DNA of 64,000 nt from Whitmania pigra (Eukaryota > Annelida > Clitellata > Hirudinida > Haemopidae): the NCBI GenBank assembly GCA_021613335.1, contig JAJTWR010000365.1, forward strand, positions 1 to 64,000, in the 5' to 3' direction. The notes below the pieces were generated by a model. The model did no database searches, was not told the origin of the DNA, and saw only the letters and a list, made by a program, of their open reading frames with translations. The position numbers were made by a program, and so were the translations under genes. Shown here one piece after another: positions 1 to 12,000 of the stretch (positions are counted from its first letter, which is position 1; every line of letters starts with the position of its first letter).

Positions 1-1594
1 AGCTGCTACTGCAGTTGTAATGATGTGTTTCTGTGCTGCCTTGCCTTCTGAACCTTTGGAATTCAGAGCTGATCACCCTTTCATTTTTCTTCTGAGAGAT
101 AACACCACAAAATCAATCCTCTTTTTTGGCCATCTTGTTCAGCCTTGAATTGTGAATCATGAATTGGTCTTTCATTTTGTTGTTGCTTGAACATTAGAAT
201 CTGCATAGAATGCTTTTGTCTGAAGTTTTGTAGATATTCTTGATCTATTTCCATCTGCCTTCTAATTATTCTAATTTGAGACTTTTTTCTAATTATTCTA
301 CACATTTAATTTAGACTTGAGTAGTTCTAGTCAGATCTTTATTTTCTATTTAATTGTTAAAGTAAAGCATACATGTTATGTTAATGTGATCCTTTTAGAA
401 GAATGTATTTAAAACGCTTTTGTTGTCTGGTTTTACAAATAAAGCAAACTCAACCATTGTCTGCACTCCATTTGGCTCTTAGTCTCGAAAATTTAATTAT
501 TATTAGTACGCGAGCGAGATTATTAGTACGATGATATTCTGTGGCAGTAATTCTCTGTATTGATGGAGTCATTACTTTTGGGCAATGATATTGGCTTGAG
601 TTGCTATTCTGGTAATTATGAAGCTGATCTAATTTTAAAAAAGTAACCGTCATGGTACTTATGTGTGAGTTGGCTGTTCTAAATAATGCGCCGTCGGACT
701 AAAAAAATCCCGTATATACAATGTGATCTCAGGGGCACTAATAGAAGTTGCAACGTATTGCATAGCGACGTTTTTTCTCTAAAGTGAGCGGAAATTATTA
801 AAAAGTGTAAATATATTTTAAAAATTAATTACAGAGGCAGACGCTTTTGTGGGTGATGTAAATTTTCAATAACTCGTGATGATATTAGTTACCACTTTTA
901 GCACGCAGTACTTTTAAACCTTTTGGGTGTCGAAGAATGTTTTCTTAGCTCGGCAGTACATATGATCACCATTGTAAGTAAATAGGAAGCGTTTAGGTTT
1001 AGTCTGAGGTCTTTAGTAATAGGTTAAGCAATATAAAGATTGTTTGCTTGAAAGCATTTCACGACAAGAAACGGCAATATAAAATGAACGATTCTGTTGC
1101 CAATAACAAATGTCAAAACAAGCTGACAAGTTTTTCGCCTTATCTTGGAGACGAAGAGCAAAGTCGTAGCATTTTTAAAAGAATATTTACAACCGATATT
1201 TCTAAAGGTTTGGATCGAGTTTTTTTTATTTAATCACTCATTATTCATTAATTGAATAGCTTGGAGTTTCAAATGTCTCTAAATAAATTTATAATTGCAT
1301 TATTGGTTAGCAATCTTGAGCAACTTGAAAACTTAAAATGTAGTCTTTTAATATTTTCTACTAATTGAGTTCCAAGCAGTTGTTTAATGTTAATTTTCCA
1401 TTTGAGCAAAATATGGGCAGCTCTTATATATTGTTTTTCTCAAATAAGTGCACAATATTTTATGACATTTTCAAAGTTCCACCTCAGTCTCACATCGGTG
1501 GGAGCTGCGATGACCTCTGCGGGAGGAATCCAAGCAGCTCTGCGACACATCTTCATGGTGAGATGACTGTCAGTCTGATGTAGCTACTCTCAAT
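1..1594. other. Upstream non-genic region, no confident gene
   Basis: I see no recognisable gene here. A 74-codon open frame on the minus strand (305 down to 81) is rich in Gln, Lys and Arg and looks mildly exon-like. It could be an exon of a gene starting left of the window, but I recognise no domain. A GC-richer patch at about 1479-1565 stands out from its AT-rich surroundings and may be an isolated exon or an old repeat. The rest is AT-rich sequence with short homopolymers. Confidence 0.4.
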
Positions 1595-2184
1595 CAGTGA
1601 TGGGTAGTATTTCAAATCAAGTGATTTAAAATCACGAAATAAAATCACCTTTGTGATTTTTTGATTTGATTCAAAATCATCGTGTGTTGTGCGATTTTTA
1701 TTTTTATTTTAAATCATATTTTTGATGATTGATGATTTTTTTTAATATGTAAAAATCACGAAATCATATAAAATTTAAATTTCAAAATTTATTTTTTTAA
1801 ATATATAATATCTTTCTTTATGACATTATCAGTCGATAATCGATGCAACTTCTTTTTATTAACTTGTATTGTTGTTGTTAGTGCTATTCCGACCTCATGG
1901 TTAACGAAAGTTGTAAAATTGCTGATAATGATAAAACCGCCTGTGAATTGCCGCCGCTGCTTGACTTGTAATTTTTTAAAATTACAAGTGAGGAAGCTGA
2001 CAAAGTTGTAGCTAAATGTATTGATTGTGTTAATAAGTCGATATCAGGATCGAGACGTGCAACGATTTCCTACGCCATCTAATGCTTTTTACATTCTTAG
2101 CTACATGAAAAATAAATTTTTTTAAATATAAGAATGTATGACACATGATGTATGTTGGAACTGAATATATGAAAAACAATTCTT

Positions 2185-2463
2185 ATGGAACTAGTATTAG
2201 AAGTGATTTTACGTAGAACGAATTCTGCACCAGCTGACCAGGATCAACATTTAGAAATAGTCCTTGACAATGAATATTACGGATATTATGAGGATCATCA
2301 GTCTGACTTGCAAAAAGTCACTGTTAACAAGGCAACCAGTATCCGCACCAATACGATGAATTATTTGTCTGATGCGGAATGTCATCTCTCTAGTCTTGAA
2401 TCAAGCCTAGTCAAAAAAATCTTTGTTGTAACTTCATTTATTTATATAGCGCCATATGCATAG
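2185..2463 (+). pseudogene. hAT transposase internal fragment (open frame)
   Basis: This 92-codon open frame lies wholly inside the hAT element between the BED-like and hATC-like remnants. Its position fits the middle of the transposase, but I cannot align it to named motifs by eye. The final residues run into the inserted SINE. It is most likely a surviving piece of the broken transposase and not an independent gene. Confidence 0.5.
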
Positions 2464-2600
2464 CGTCAGAGGCGCTTGTAACCATTTATATAGCGGTCCT
2501 TCCCAAGGGAACTGGTGTCAGTGCAGGCTGGGTTTCGAACACCACACATTACGACTGTTGCCATTACCGCCGTATGCAATTCGGCTAACCTGAACGCCCC
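2430..2600 (-). mobile_element. tRNA-derived SINE, copy 1 (inside the hAT element)
   Basis: Read on the minus strand, the 5' part has an A-box-like TTAGCCGAATTG followed about 45 bases later by a B-box-like GTGTTCGAAACC. Both are RNA polymerase III promoter elements as found in tRNA genes. The 3' part contains a tail (GCGCCTCTGACGCTATGC and nearby) that is also found at the 3' end of the LINE at 51482-54420. A second copy lies at 51143-51327. Its placement inside the hAT element dates it after that insertion. Confidence 0.75.
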
Positions 2601-3044
2601 TAGTCACTTTGTGCGCTATAATACAAAGCTGCCACCATTAGCTCCCATGGAGAGGTTATTTAGTTAGGCAGGACTGATTGAAACATCAAGAAAGAACAGA
2701 CTACATGATTCGATGTTTCAAAAACAAAAGTTTTTGAAATTTAATAAAAGCTTTTGAAAATTAACAGTGTTGAAAAAGTTCGTGCACTTTTTGGTCAAAG
2801 TGATTTGATTTTGATGATTTTAACGTCAAATCACATGCGTGAACCTGATTTTAACGTGAAATCACATGCGTGAACCTGATTTCGATTTCCAATCACTTTT
2901 TGTCTGATGATCTTGATTTTGATTTCCAATCACTCTGAACGTGATTTTACCCATCACTGCTCTCAATACAAACATTTTGCATGGTACCTACTAAATAGTA
3001 ATACTAAAATATATAATAGAATGATTTTTAATTGGTTAATCAAA

Positions 3045-6000
3045 ATGAGGATGCTTTCAGATCAATCCACAATGGCAACATCATCATCATCAGATGTTGT
3101 GGCAACAGCAGCCTCATCCACTGCTTCCCTCTTCTCAAATCCATCCTCTGGCAGGAACTTGTCCAATGTTCTTAGGGGTCTCAAGAGGATCATAGCCTTC
3201 AAGGGAAAGGTCATGATTGTGGTTAATATTAGAATGATGATGATAATTATGATTATTAAAATTATCTTTATTACTGTTATTGTTTAATTAATATTGTTAT
3301 CATCATTATCATCATCGTCGTTATTATTATTGTGGTTTTTGTTTTAATTTGTTTAATGAAAGATACTCTTGTGACTGACATCATTGAACTCCTAATGTGA
3401 AGCAAATACTTGTATGTTGATAGTTGATATCTCATTGTCATCAATATATATGTGTATCTGCATATATATATTTGCATATCTCTACTTTGTTATTCTGATC
3501 ATCTATCATAATTTAATTTAAAATCCATTCATGACACTTTAATTTAGGAAAATGTTTGGTGTCAAAATGTTGGTGCAGCTAAATTTGCATAAAATATTAT
3601 TTTGACCTTCTCACTGATACTCAATTGAACACATCCTGAATAATTAATTAACACAATCAATTTCGCATATGATCTGCATAATTAGCATCTCTTCTGATGG
3701 TCTGTATCTTTTCAATCTTTATTTTTTTTTCTTAAACCAAGTGTTTATTTTTGGCAAGTATCAACTTAATGCCAGAATAAGCAGACCTTGTTCTACTAGG
3801 TCGCCAAGTACCAAGTATTTTTTCTTTTAAATAACATGGTTTTGAAATTTAAATATTTGTTTTTCTCTTTTAAATAAGATTGTTTGAATTCTAAATATTT
3901 TTTGCTGTTGTCCTGGTTTTAGCATTGATTTAATGCCTAGACCTAATTTCATTTTGTACTTAAGTTTGATAGCATTTGCTATGTCAATTCGAGGAGATGA
4001 GATGACTTGATGAAGGTGATGATGATTAATTAGATTTATTAATTAATATTTGCTTATTAGTTAAAAACATAAAAGAGTAGTAAAAGTAGTAGTTTATTAA
4101 TGTCCTCAGCATAAAACTTGATCATTAGGACAAAAAAGATACGAAACGAAAAACATAAATGATATAATTACTAATTATAAATAATTACTAAATACTAAAC
4201 TGCTTAGCACTAATACCTTAACAAGATTAATTTGTAAACTAACTGTTCACCAACCTCATTACGTGCATAATTTCACGTGTAATAACCCCATCATAGCAAT
4301 GGATGATTGCAGCATCTCGTCTAGTGATCGCTTCTTTCAGAGATGCAATGGAACATGACGCACAAAATCAATTCATAGAAGAATCACTTTTTATTTGAAA
4401 AAAGTAATGAATGCTGAATAATGTTCTCCTTGACCCTAATTCATCATTTGTCCACATCCCTCTCCAGACTCCTCAGGCCTATAGGGACAGTGACTTCAAG
4501 CAGTACTGGATGCCCGACAGCAACTGCAAGGAGTGCTACGAGTGCGGATGCAAGTTCAGCCTCTTCAAGCGACGACACCACTGTCGGATTTGTGGGCAGA
4601 TTTTCTGCTCGGCATGCTGCAGCCAGGAGGTCCCTGGGAAGACCATAGGGTACACGGGTGGGTGACGAGGACTTTGTAGGACTCGACGGTCATGATGATG
4701 ATAACCATCATGATAATGGTCACGATACGGACGTTATCGGTTCTTGATGCATTCATGGCTATAATGAAAGTGATGACAACAATGATGGTGATGGTGATGA
4801 TGAGGATGATGGCAATGTGATGCCTGTGATGATTAGAATAGAATATTGATGTTGATCTAATCATTGGGTGGTTCGAACAATTCTGATGATGTGTCATATC
4901 ACCAAGTTATTGTTTACATTTTAAGTTGGCCCAGCATTTCTAGTGCAATGATTAAGTCATGGTGAACAATGCCCTCTGTGGTTTGGTTTTGGTGACGACA
5001 TCACCTATGATGATTATGATGGTGTTGGTTGTGATGGTAGTGGTGGTAATTATAATTATGATGATGGTGATGGTGGTATTGATGATGAGGCATATTTTTC
5101 TAAAGATAATTGCAGATAATTAAAACAAATTTTCCCTAGAATAGTAAGGGCAGAGTGCAATTTTGAATTTTTCAAGTAATTTTGTTTAATTATTTATTAA
5201 TTATTTTAATTAGAGTTCGTAACATTTTCAATCTTTTGCATTACAGTTGTAGTTTGTTTCCTAATTTTCTAATGAAAAACGTGATAATTAAAGGAATTCA
5301 GTTGAAAGTATTTTGAAATGCTTACATCATTTCATAGTTGATTGCATTCATTCGTGCATTCACTCATTTCTTTTATTCATTCATTTACCTGTCCATCCAC
5401 TTGTCCAGGTTCATTGAGGTGTTGCGACTACTGCATGAAGGTGGTCAACCAGTACATACCCGACGTCTACACTAACGAACCAACCCCAAATTCCATGACA
5501 TCAGAGAACCAGCATCACCACCTCCCCCAACAGAATGGGAACCCTCATCCGGTCGACCACGATGGCGTGGCCCAGTTGGTCGACAGAAAAAGGGGCAGCA
5601 CTCCCGAGGGGGTATTGAAAGGTGGGACCGACCGCACATCCCTCGGGTCTTCGGGCACCCCCTGTAATGGAATCGTCTACAGGGGATCGAGGCTGAAGCC
5701 TTCAATTTTTGATGAGGATATGAAGAGGTTTGCTATTGATTATGGTGATGATGATTTTGGTAATGATGATGATGATGATGATGGAGATGGTGGTGGTGAT
5801 GTTATTTACATTTTATGATGGCATGTGCATTGATCATTGATGCGTTATCCAAATGGAATTAAGTATAATAATTACAAATTTGAATTCAAACACAATATTA
5901 CAGTAATATTTACAGATTGTCACATCGACTCTGACTCTCTCATGATTCGATACTAAAAATTCAAAATTAATTCATTTTTTCAGTTCTAAAAATAACATAG

Positions 6001-9000
6001 AACTGGATTCATCACCACTTGGAAGCCTTCAGAAGGAAAGGAAAGCCCTTCTCCAGGTAGAAAGTGATTATTATGATGATGATGATGATGATGATAGTTA
6101 TTAAATAAATTTATAATTAATTAATTGATGATAGTTGTTATAATTTTAAGTTGAATTCAAAAGTAGAATGCTCACAACCAAACAAGGCACAATAAACATT
6201 CAACAGAACTGACACAAAACTCCACTCGAAGTTGAAACAGTAAAACAAGCACTAAAACAGGCCACGTTCACAACTTAAATAGTCCACCAATTGTGCATGC
6301 ATAGGCAGGGCAATAGTTTTTTAATAAATGAATATGATGATGGTGATGATAGTTATTAAATAAGTAGATAATCTCCTAATGCCAACAAATAAACTTGACC
6401 ATCGAACATTTACCATCACCAGGAGTCATGCCACCTCCAGGACCTCTGGTTGTCGATGCGTACGAGCATCACCATGCAGACGATAAGACACATCATCAAG
6501 ACCTACGACAACTGCATCTTGGCGAGTGACATCGTCGACTGGCTCATCGACAACGACAAGGCCATGTCAAGGTGATAGGAGCTCGAGCTTAAGTGTTGGC
6601 TCTCAATTGGTCGTTGAAATTGTATTTGGAAATTGGATGCAATTGCTAGGACTGGTATTGTTTTAAATTGAAGGCATAATCTCATATCATCAGCGAATAT
6701 TTAACATAATTTATTAGTGTTTGTGAATGTTTAATCAATTTATGCTTTAAATTTTAGCTCAAATATTCTTGAAACACATGTATCTATTGCATAGTCATTT
6801 AAATTGCCCTTTTGTATCCAACTTGAACTAAACTTTTGACCTTTTGATATCTTTCTTACCAAAGGGAACAAGCCATGGTCTTGGGACAAGCTCTGCTGGA
6901 TGGAAACTGGTTGGAGTCGTTGGACAGTAAAGTCATCTTCAGGGACAATCCGAGGACATTCTACAGACCGACCGAGGTAGGGTGCTGTTGTGTGGTGATG
7001 ATGATGATGAATGGCTGCAGCATAATATTTGCAATTTGGTGGAGAAATTTGGAAAACATAATCTTTTTTTGCAAGTTTGCATTTGTCATTAATTTAAAAT
7101 AAAACCATGTTTATTTATAACACTAAAAATTCTGTAATGATAACAATAATAAATAACAGTAATTGTAAATATAATGCTCATACCAATAATAAATAACAGT
7201 AATTGTAAATATAATGATGATAACCATTGTCAAAAGATGGCACTGAAGCTCAAGCAAAAAACGATGGACTGCCAGGCTCATGCCCGGGGTACTGACAGCT
7301 CCTCATTGGACGACCTCGACGGGGAACCCCTGTGGGTACAAGAGATTCTGAGGAGGGAGGATGAAGATGCCGAGACTTTGGGTCTGAATGTTTTTGTCAT
7401 TAATTTGTGATTAATTCAATGTTGTCATTATTGATTTAAAGTGACCATTAACTAAGTAATATTTGCCATTATTCACAACATTCTTAATATCTCTTCAGAT
7501 GAAGAGAAGCAACCCAGGGACGGCGTACGCCCTAATTCCGATACCATCGACCCGTTGAACAACACCACGTTCCCCTGCCTTGAAGCCAGTGGGGGCAGTT
7601 GCCCACCTACCCAGCTAGTGGATGGTGATGATGACGATGCTAAAGATCTTTGTGTTGCCAGCAAGATCGAAGGTATGTTACTTGCTTGTTATTCTGCTCT
7701 AAATTTACCTTATTTTATTTTGAGTTTTTTTAATTTAAAATTTAAGTTTTAAAAATCGATTTCTAATTTATGATCATCTTTTTGGAAAATATTCTACTTA
7801 CCTTTCTTACTTTAATGATGTTCAATTAATATCACGGATTAGTAGAACGACTCCCCCTATTATCTTATTATAACCCTATTATCGTCGACAGAACCCGACC
7901 TTGAACCACTGGCCTCTCAGCAAAGAACCTCCCTCGACTTCACTGAACAATCCATGGGGGACAACAACAAGGAAAAACTCAAGTACAGTGATGGATATGA
8001 ATGACAATGGTGGTGATGATTATGATGCAACAATGATGATGATGAATACTGATGAATCAGGCAAGCATTTGATAATGACAAAACCTTGCAGCTTTGTCTT
8101 CTCAGCATACCATGCATTTTTTAGCTCTTAGTTTTTTACTAAATGTTACAAATATTTACTCGATTTTTACAAGTCAATCCATTGTTTATATCATACCTAC
8201 AGAACCACACTTCAGGATCACCTGTCACGACTGACCAATCAAATGATTAGAAAAAAGCAGCTGGATGCCGACTGGGCGGAGTTGATTTCCACAATTGGTC
8301 GAGCAGTGACCAATAGCGTGAGGCTCAACACGAGACTTGAAGATGAGATGGACATAAGAAACTTCGTGAAGATCAAAAAGGTTTGGATTTTGGTTGCTGA
8401 GAATGTTTACTTAAGTTTATTTAAAATAAGCATCACAAGAGAAAATTTTTGAAAAGAATTGCAATTTCACTGGCATCTTGTCGTTTGAAGTCAAGATAAA
8501 TAGCCAGATGCATCCATGATCACTTTGATAAGTACAAGTACTTAAAACATTCATACCATTATTTTCAGATGGTAGGTGGTGACAGGTCAGACTGGCAAAT
8601 GATAAATGGCGTCGTCTTCTCAAAGAACGTCTCGCACAGGAAGGACAGACGCAGCATTGACGATCCCCGAATTCTGCTTCTCAGTGCCCCGATCGAGTAC
8701 CAGAGGATTGAAAACAAAATGTCCTCATTGGAGCCACAAATACTGCAGGTACTTGTTACTTGTCGTCTGATCGATGGATTGGATTGGATGTTGTGCACTA
8801 CTTAAATGTAGTTTTGTTGTCGTCGTTGTCGAATGTGTTGAATTATTTGTTCAATTTTTTATGATGTATGATTGTACGATGATTTATTTTTGCACGTTGT
8901 ATATTTGCATTTCAGACATTGTATATGAAATTTATTATCACTAAAATTAAATATTCGACGTGATTGCTAATAATTTTAATAAACAAAGAATGGATTTGGT

Positions 9001-12000
9001 TGATGTTGTTGTTTACCATGTCTTTGTCATGAATTTCATCATTGATGGTCGACCTCATCATCATTATCATTATCACCAAAATCATCTTCATCATCACTGA
9101 CATCTCCAGGAGAAGGAGTTCCTAAAGAAGTGCGTGCACAGGATCGTGACAATAAGGCCCGACGTACTCCTCGTGGAGAAGTCGGTATCAAGGATTGCAC
9201 GAGAGTACCTGTACCAGGCGGGCATAACCCTCATCATCAACGTCAAACAGGTGAGCTACCGTCGAGGTGATCGAGTTTGTCGGAAATTTTATGGGGATGG
9301 TTTCATCCAACCCAAACATGCTTTTGATTGGCTGATTATCATTATCATCGTCACCCTTGTAATTGATATCATCATTATCATCGTCACCCTTGTAATTGAT
9401 ATCATCATTATCATCGCCATCATAGCTTAGTTGATCGATATTATAAACCGCCCCACATCACAGTCAGTGATGCACAGGATCTCTAGGATGACTCATGCCA
9501 CCATCGTCTCCTCCATTGACGAACTCGTCAGCAAAACAAGTCTTGGAACGTGTCGACGGTTTTACCTTCAGTCGTTCCAGCAGGTGGACGGTAGGCAACT
9601 TTTGTGGTGATGACAAGGCTACGGTGATGATGGTGATGTTGGTGATCATGACAAGGCTATGGTGGTGATAGTTGTTAGTGATGATGATGATAAGGACATT
9701 GTTCGTGATAATGATTTTGGGTCATCTCAGGTTCATCAAAGACCCTGTTGTTTCTGGATGGTTGTTGTCCGATCCTCGGATGTTCCATCATCCTCAGGGG
9801 TGGTCCACCGGAGGAACTTCGAAAGGTACTTTCGTGGAGGCTCAATAAGATGATTATTATCATCGTAATGATATTGTAGTAAGATGTTTGTTATGCAGTG
9901 ACATTAAGATTTATGCTTATTATTGTAATGAAATTAAGATATATGTTTATTATTATTGTTGTTGATATTGAACAATATATTAATATTAATTAAAGTATTA
10001 TTAATTCCTCAAGATATTTAAATAATTATTGTGGCATAATATTTAAGGTTAAGCAAGTCCTCAAGTTCATCACATATGCCATGTATCACTTGAACCTTGA
10101 ACTCTCTTTTCTATTGGATGAAAATGCTTACCTGCCCAGAAGTACTTCACCTTACCCACAAATTAACGACGGTCGCAACCCCATTGGTTCTGGCAATAAA
10201 CCTTCAGATGATTGCACCAATGAGAATAAAGTTCTTGAATCAAACAGCTCGTCACCACAAGAAAAACCAACCAATAGCAGTAATTGTAAGGCTGATTATC
10301 AGCCGATTGGACGTGATGAATCAAATGCAATTGGCCAAATTAAGAATTGCAGTGTTGACAAGCTTAGCTGCCCATTACTGATAGTATCTGATGTCAATGC
10401 AGAACCTGTCAATTGCTCAAATAATGATAAAACATCTCCTAACGACCTTGAACTCAGAGAGGAAAGGTTTTTAAAGTGCATTTCAGGGGAAGTCATATTG
10501 TCCGTCTCGCCATTGGTCCGTTTCAGCCTACCCTACCTCGAGACAAAAGAGGGGCGGTCGTCCGATCTCAGGGCCTTCTTCACCAAGGACGATTTGTATT
10601 GGTCGGAAGAACTAGGAGGCGTAGCCGACGGTTACGGAGATGGTAAATCTGATGGTTTTGAAAAAAACTCCAATGGCAACAGAGAGCAAAAATATTTGTG
10701 CAGTGGTAATCGGGAATGTGTCGTCGCTTCTGACAGAGCTTCTCGTCATCCTTTCACTTTTCAGTCGCTTCATGCTTCGGCCATTAAACCGTTGTTGGTT
10801 CAGGTAAACTATGTTCATTGCGTGGCTGTTGGCATTTTAAACCATTACCACCTGCATTCTTCAACCAGAACCTCTTGGCTGACTTTCGTGCCCGGGGTGG
10901 CAACTCCCTACCCAGGATGGACTCCCAGTCTTCCCTGAAAAAGTTTCACCCACCCTCTCCCCAAAAGACCCCCGACCAGGGTTGCCCGGCAAACCTCGTC
11001 GACTGCCTCAATCCGGAGAACCACCAGAAGATATCCGTCTTGTTCTCCAGCATTGCCCTGGAATCACCAAACTTTCCATCTCCATGTGTCCTGCCATGGT
11101 TAGTGATGATGGTGATAGCAGTTACTATGTTATTATTATTATTATCATTATCATCACAAACCAGTGTTTGAGTATGAACTTCTACCTCTATTAATAGGTA
11201 GATGGATGGATGACTTTATTGATTTTCTGATCTTAAAAACCTCCCAAACTCTTGCCAGGGTAGTGAGCATGAACTTCTACAGTCAGACCGACATCACCCT
11301 GGGAGGTTTCCTCGAGAAATTCTGCTACAGCGACGGTTACAAGTGCGTCAATGCCAAGTGCGACGTACCCATGAGGGACCATGTAAGGAGGTTCGCCCAC
11401 GGTCAAGGTTGCATCCAGGTCACCCTGAAGAAGGTCGAGCCCTCAGCACCCTCTCAGGTTCCACAAGCAGCGGGAATCAACATGTGGTCGTATTGCAAGC
11501 TTTGTTTGCAGGTTTTACTTAGTTATAATATTAGTAATAATAAGAAGAAGAAGAAGAAATGATTAATAATATCAAATATTCACCTTACAACAATGACACA
11601 ACACGTGTTCCAGAAAACACCGGTGTCCCTCATGTCCTCTGAGACTTACTGCCTCTCGTTCGGCAAGTACTTGGAGCTGAGGTTCCATGAGAAGGAGTAC
11701 ATCAACAGACCAGGATCGAAGTGCAACCACTCACTGCACAAGGAATACGTTCAGATCTTCGACTGCGGATCCATCAGGGCGGCATTCAAGTGGGCAAATG
11801 ATGGTGATGGTGGTGGTGATGACTTTATTGATGATGATGATGGAGGTGGTGGTTAATAAGAAATAAGGTGATGATGGCCATGGTAGTTATGATGAATATG
11901 ATGACATGCCAGGTATTCTCCCATAACTGTCCTCACCATCTCCCTCCCAGCAATGGTCATCACCACTTCGCCTGTACGATTCTTACCTAAGGCGCTCAAT

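Larger units (their letters stand above)
1595..2959 (+). mobile_element. Decayed hAT-superfamily DNA transposon with target-site duplication
   Basis: The element starts CAGTGATGGGTA and ends with the inverted copy TACCCATCACTG. It is flanked by a perfect 8-bp direct repeat, CTCTCAAT, at 1587-1594 and 2960-2967. A 12-bp terminal inverted repeat beginning CAGTG with an 8-bp duplication is the hAT signature. Transposase remnants lie inside on the plus strand. At about 2010-2075 there is a BED zinc-finger-like piece (C-x2-C followed by an ISGS-RAT-like stretch). At about 2635-2750 there is a C-terminal hATC-like piece (APMERLFS, then a stop, then AGLIETSRKNRL). Stops and an internal loss make it non-functional. 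A SINE is inserted at about 2430-2600. A 31-bp unit is duplicated at 2817-2878 near the 3' end. The end of the element lies only 85 bp upstream of the PIKfyve start. Confidence 0.9.

Noticed and set aside
10081..10938. A separate 285-residue protein
   Set aside because: It is PIKfyve exon 15 plus intron read-through; the donor at 10804 and the acceptor at 10868 keep the larger frame.
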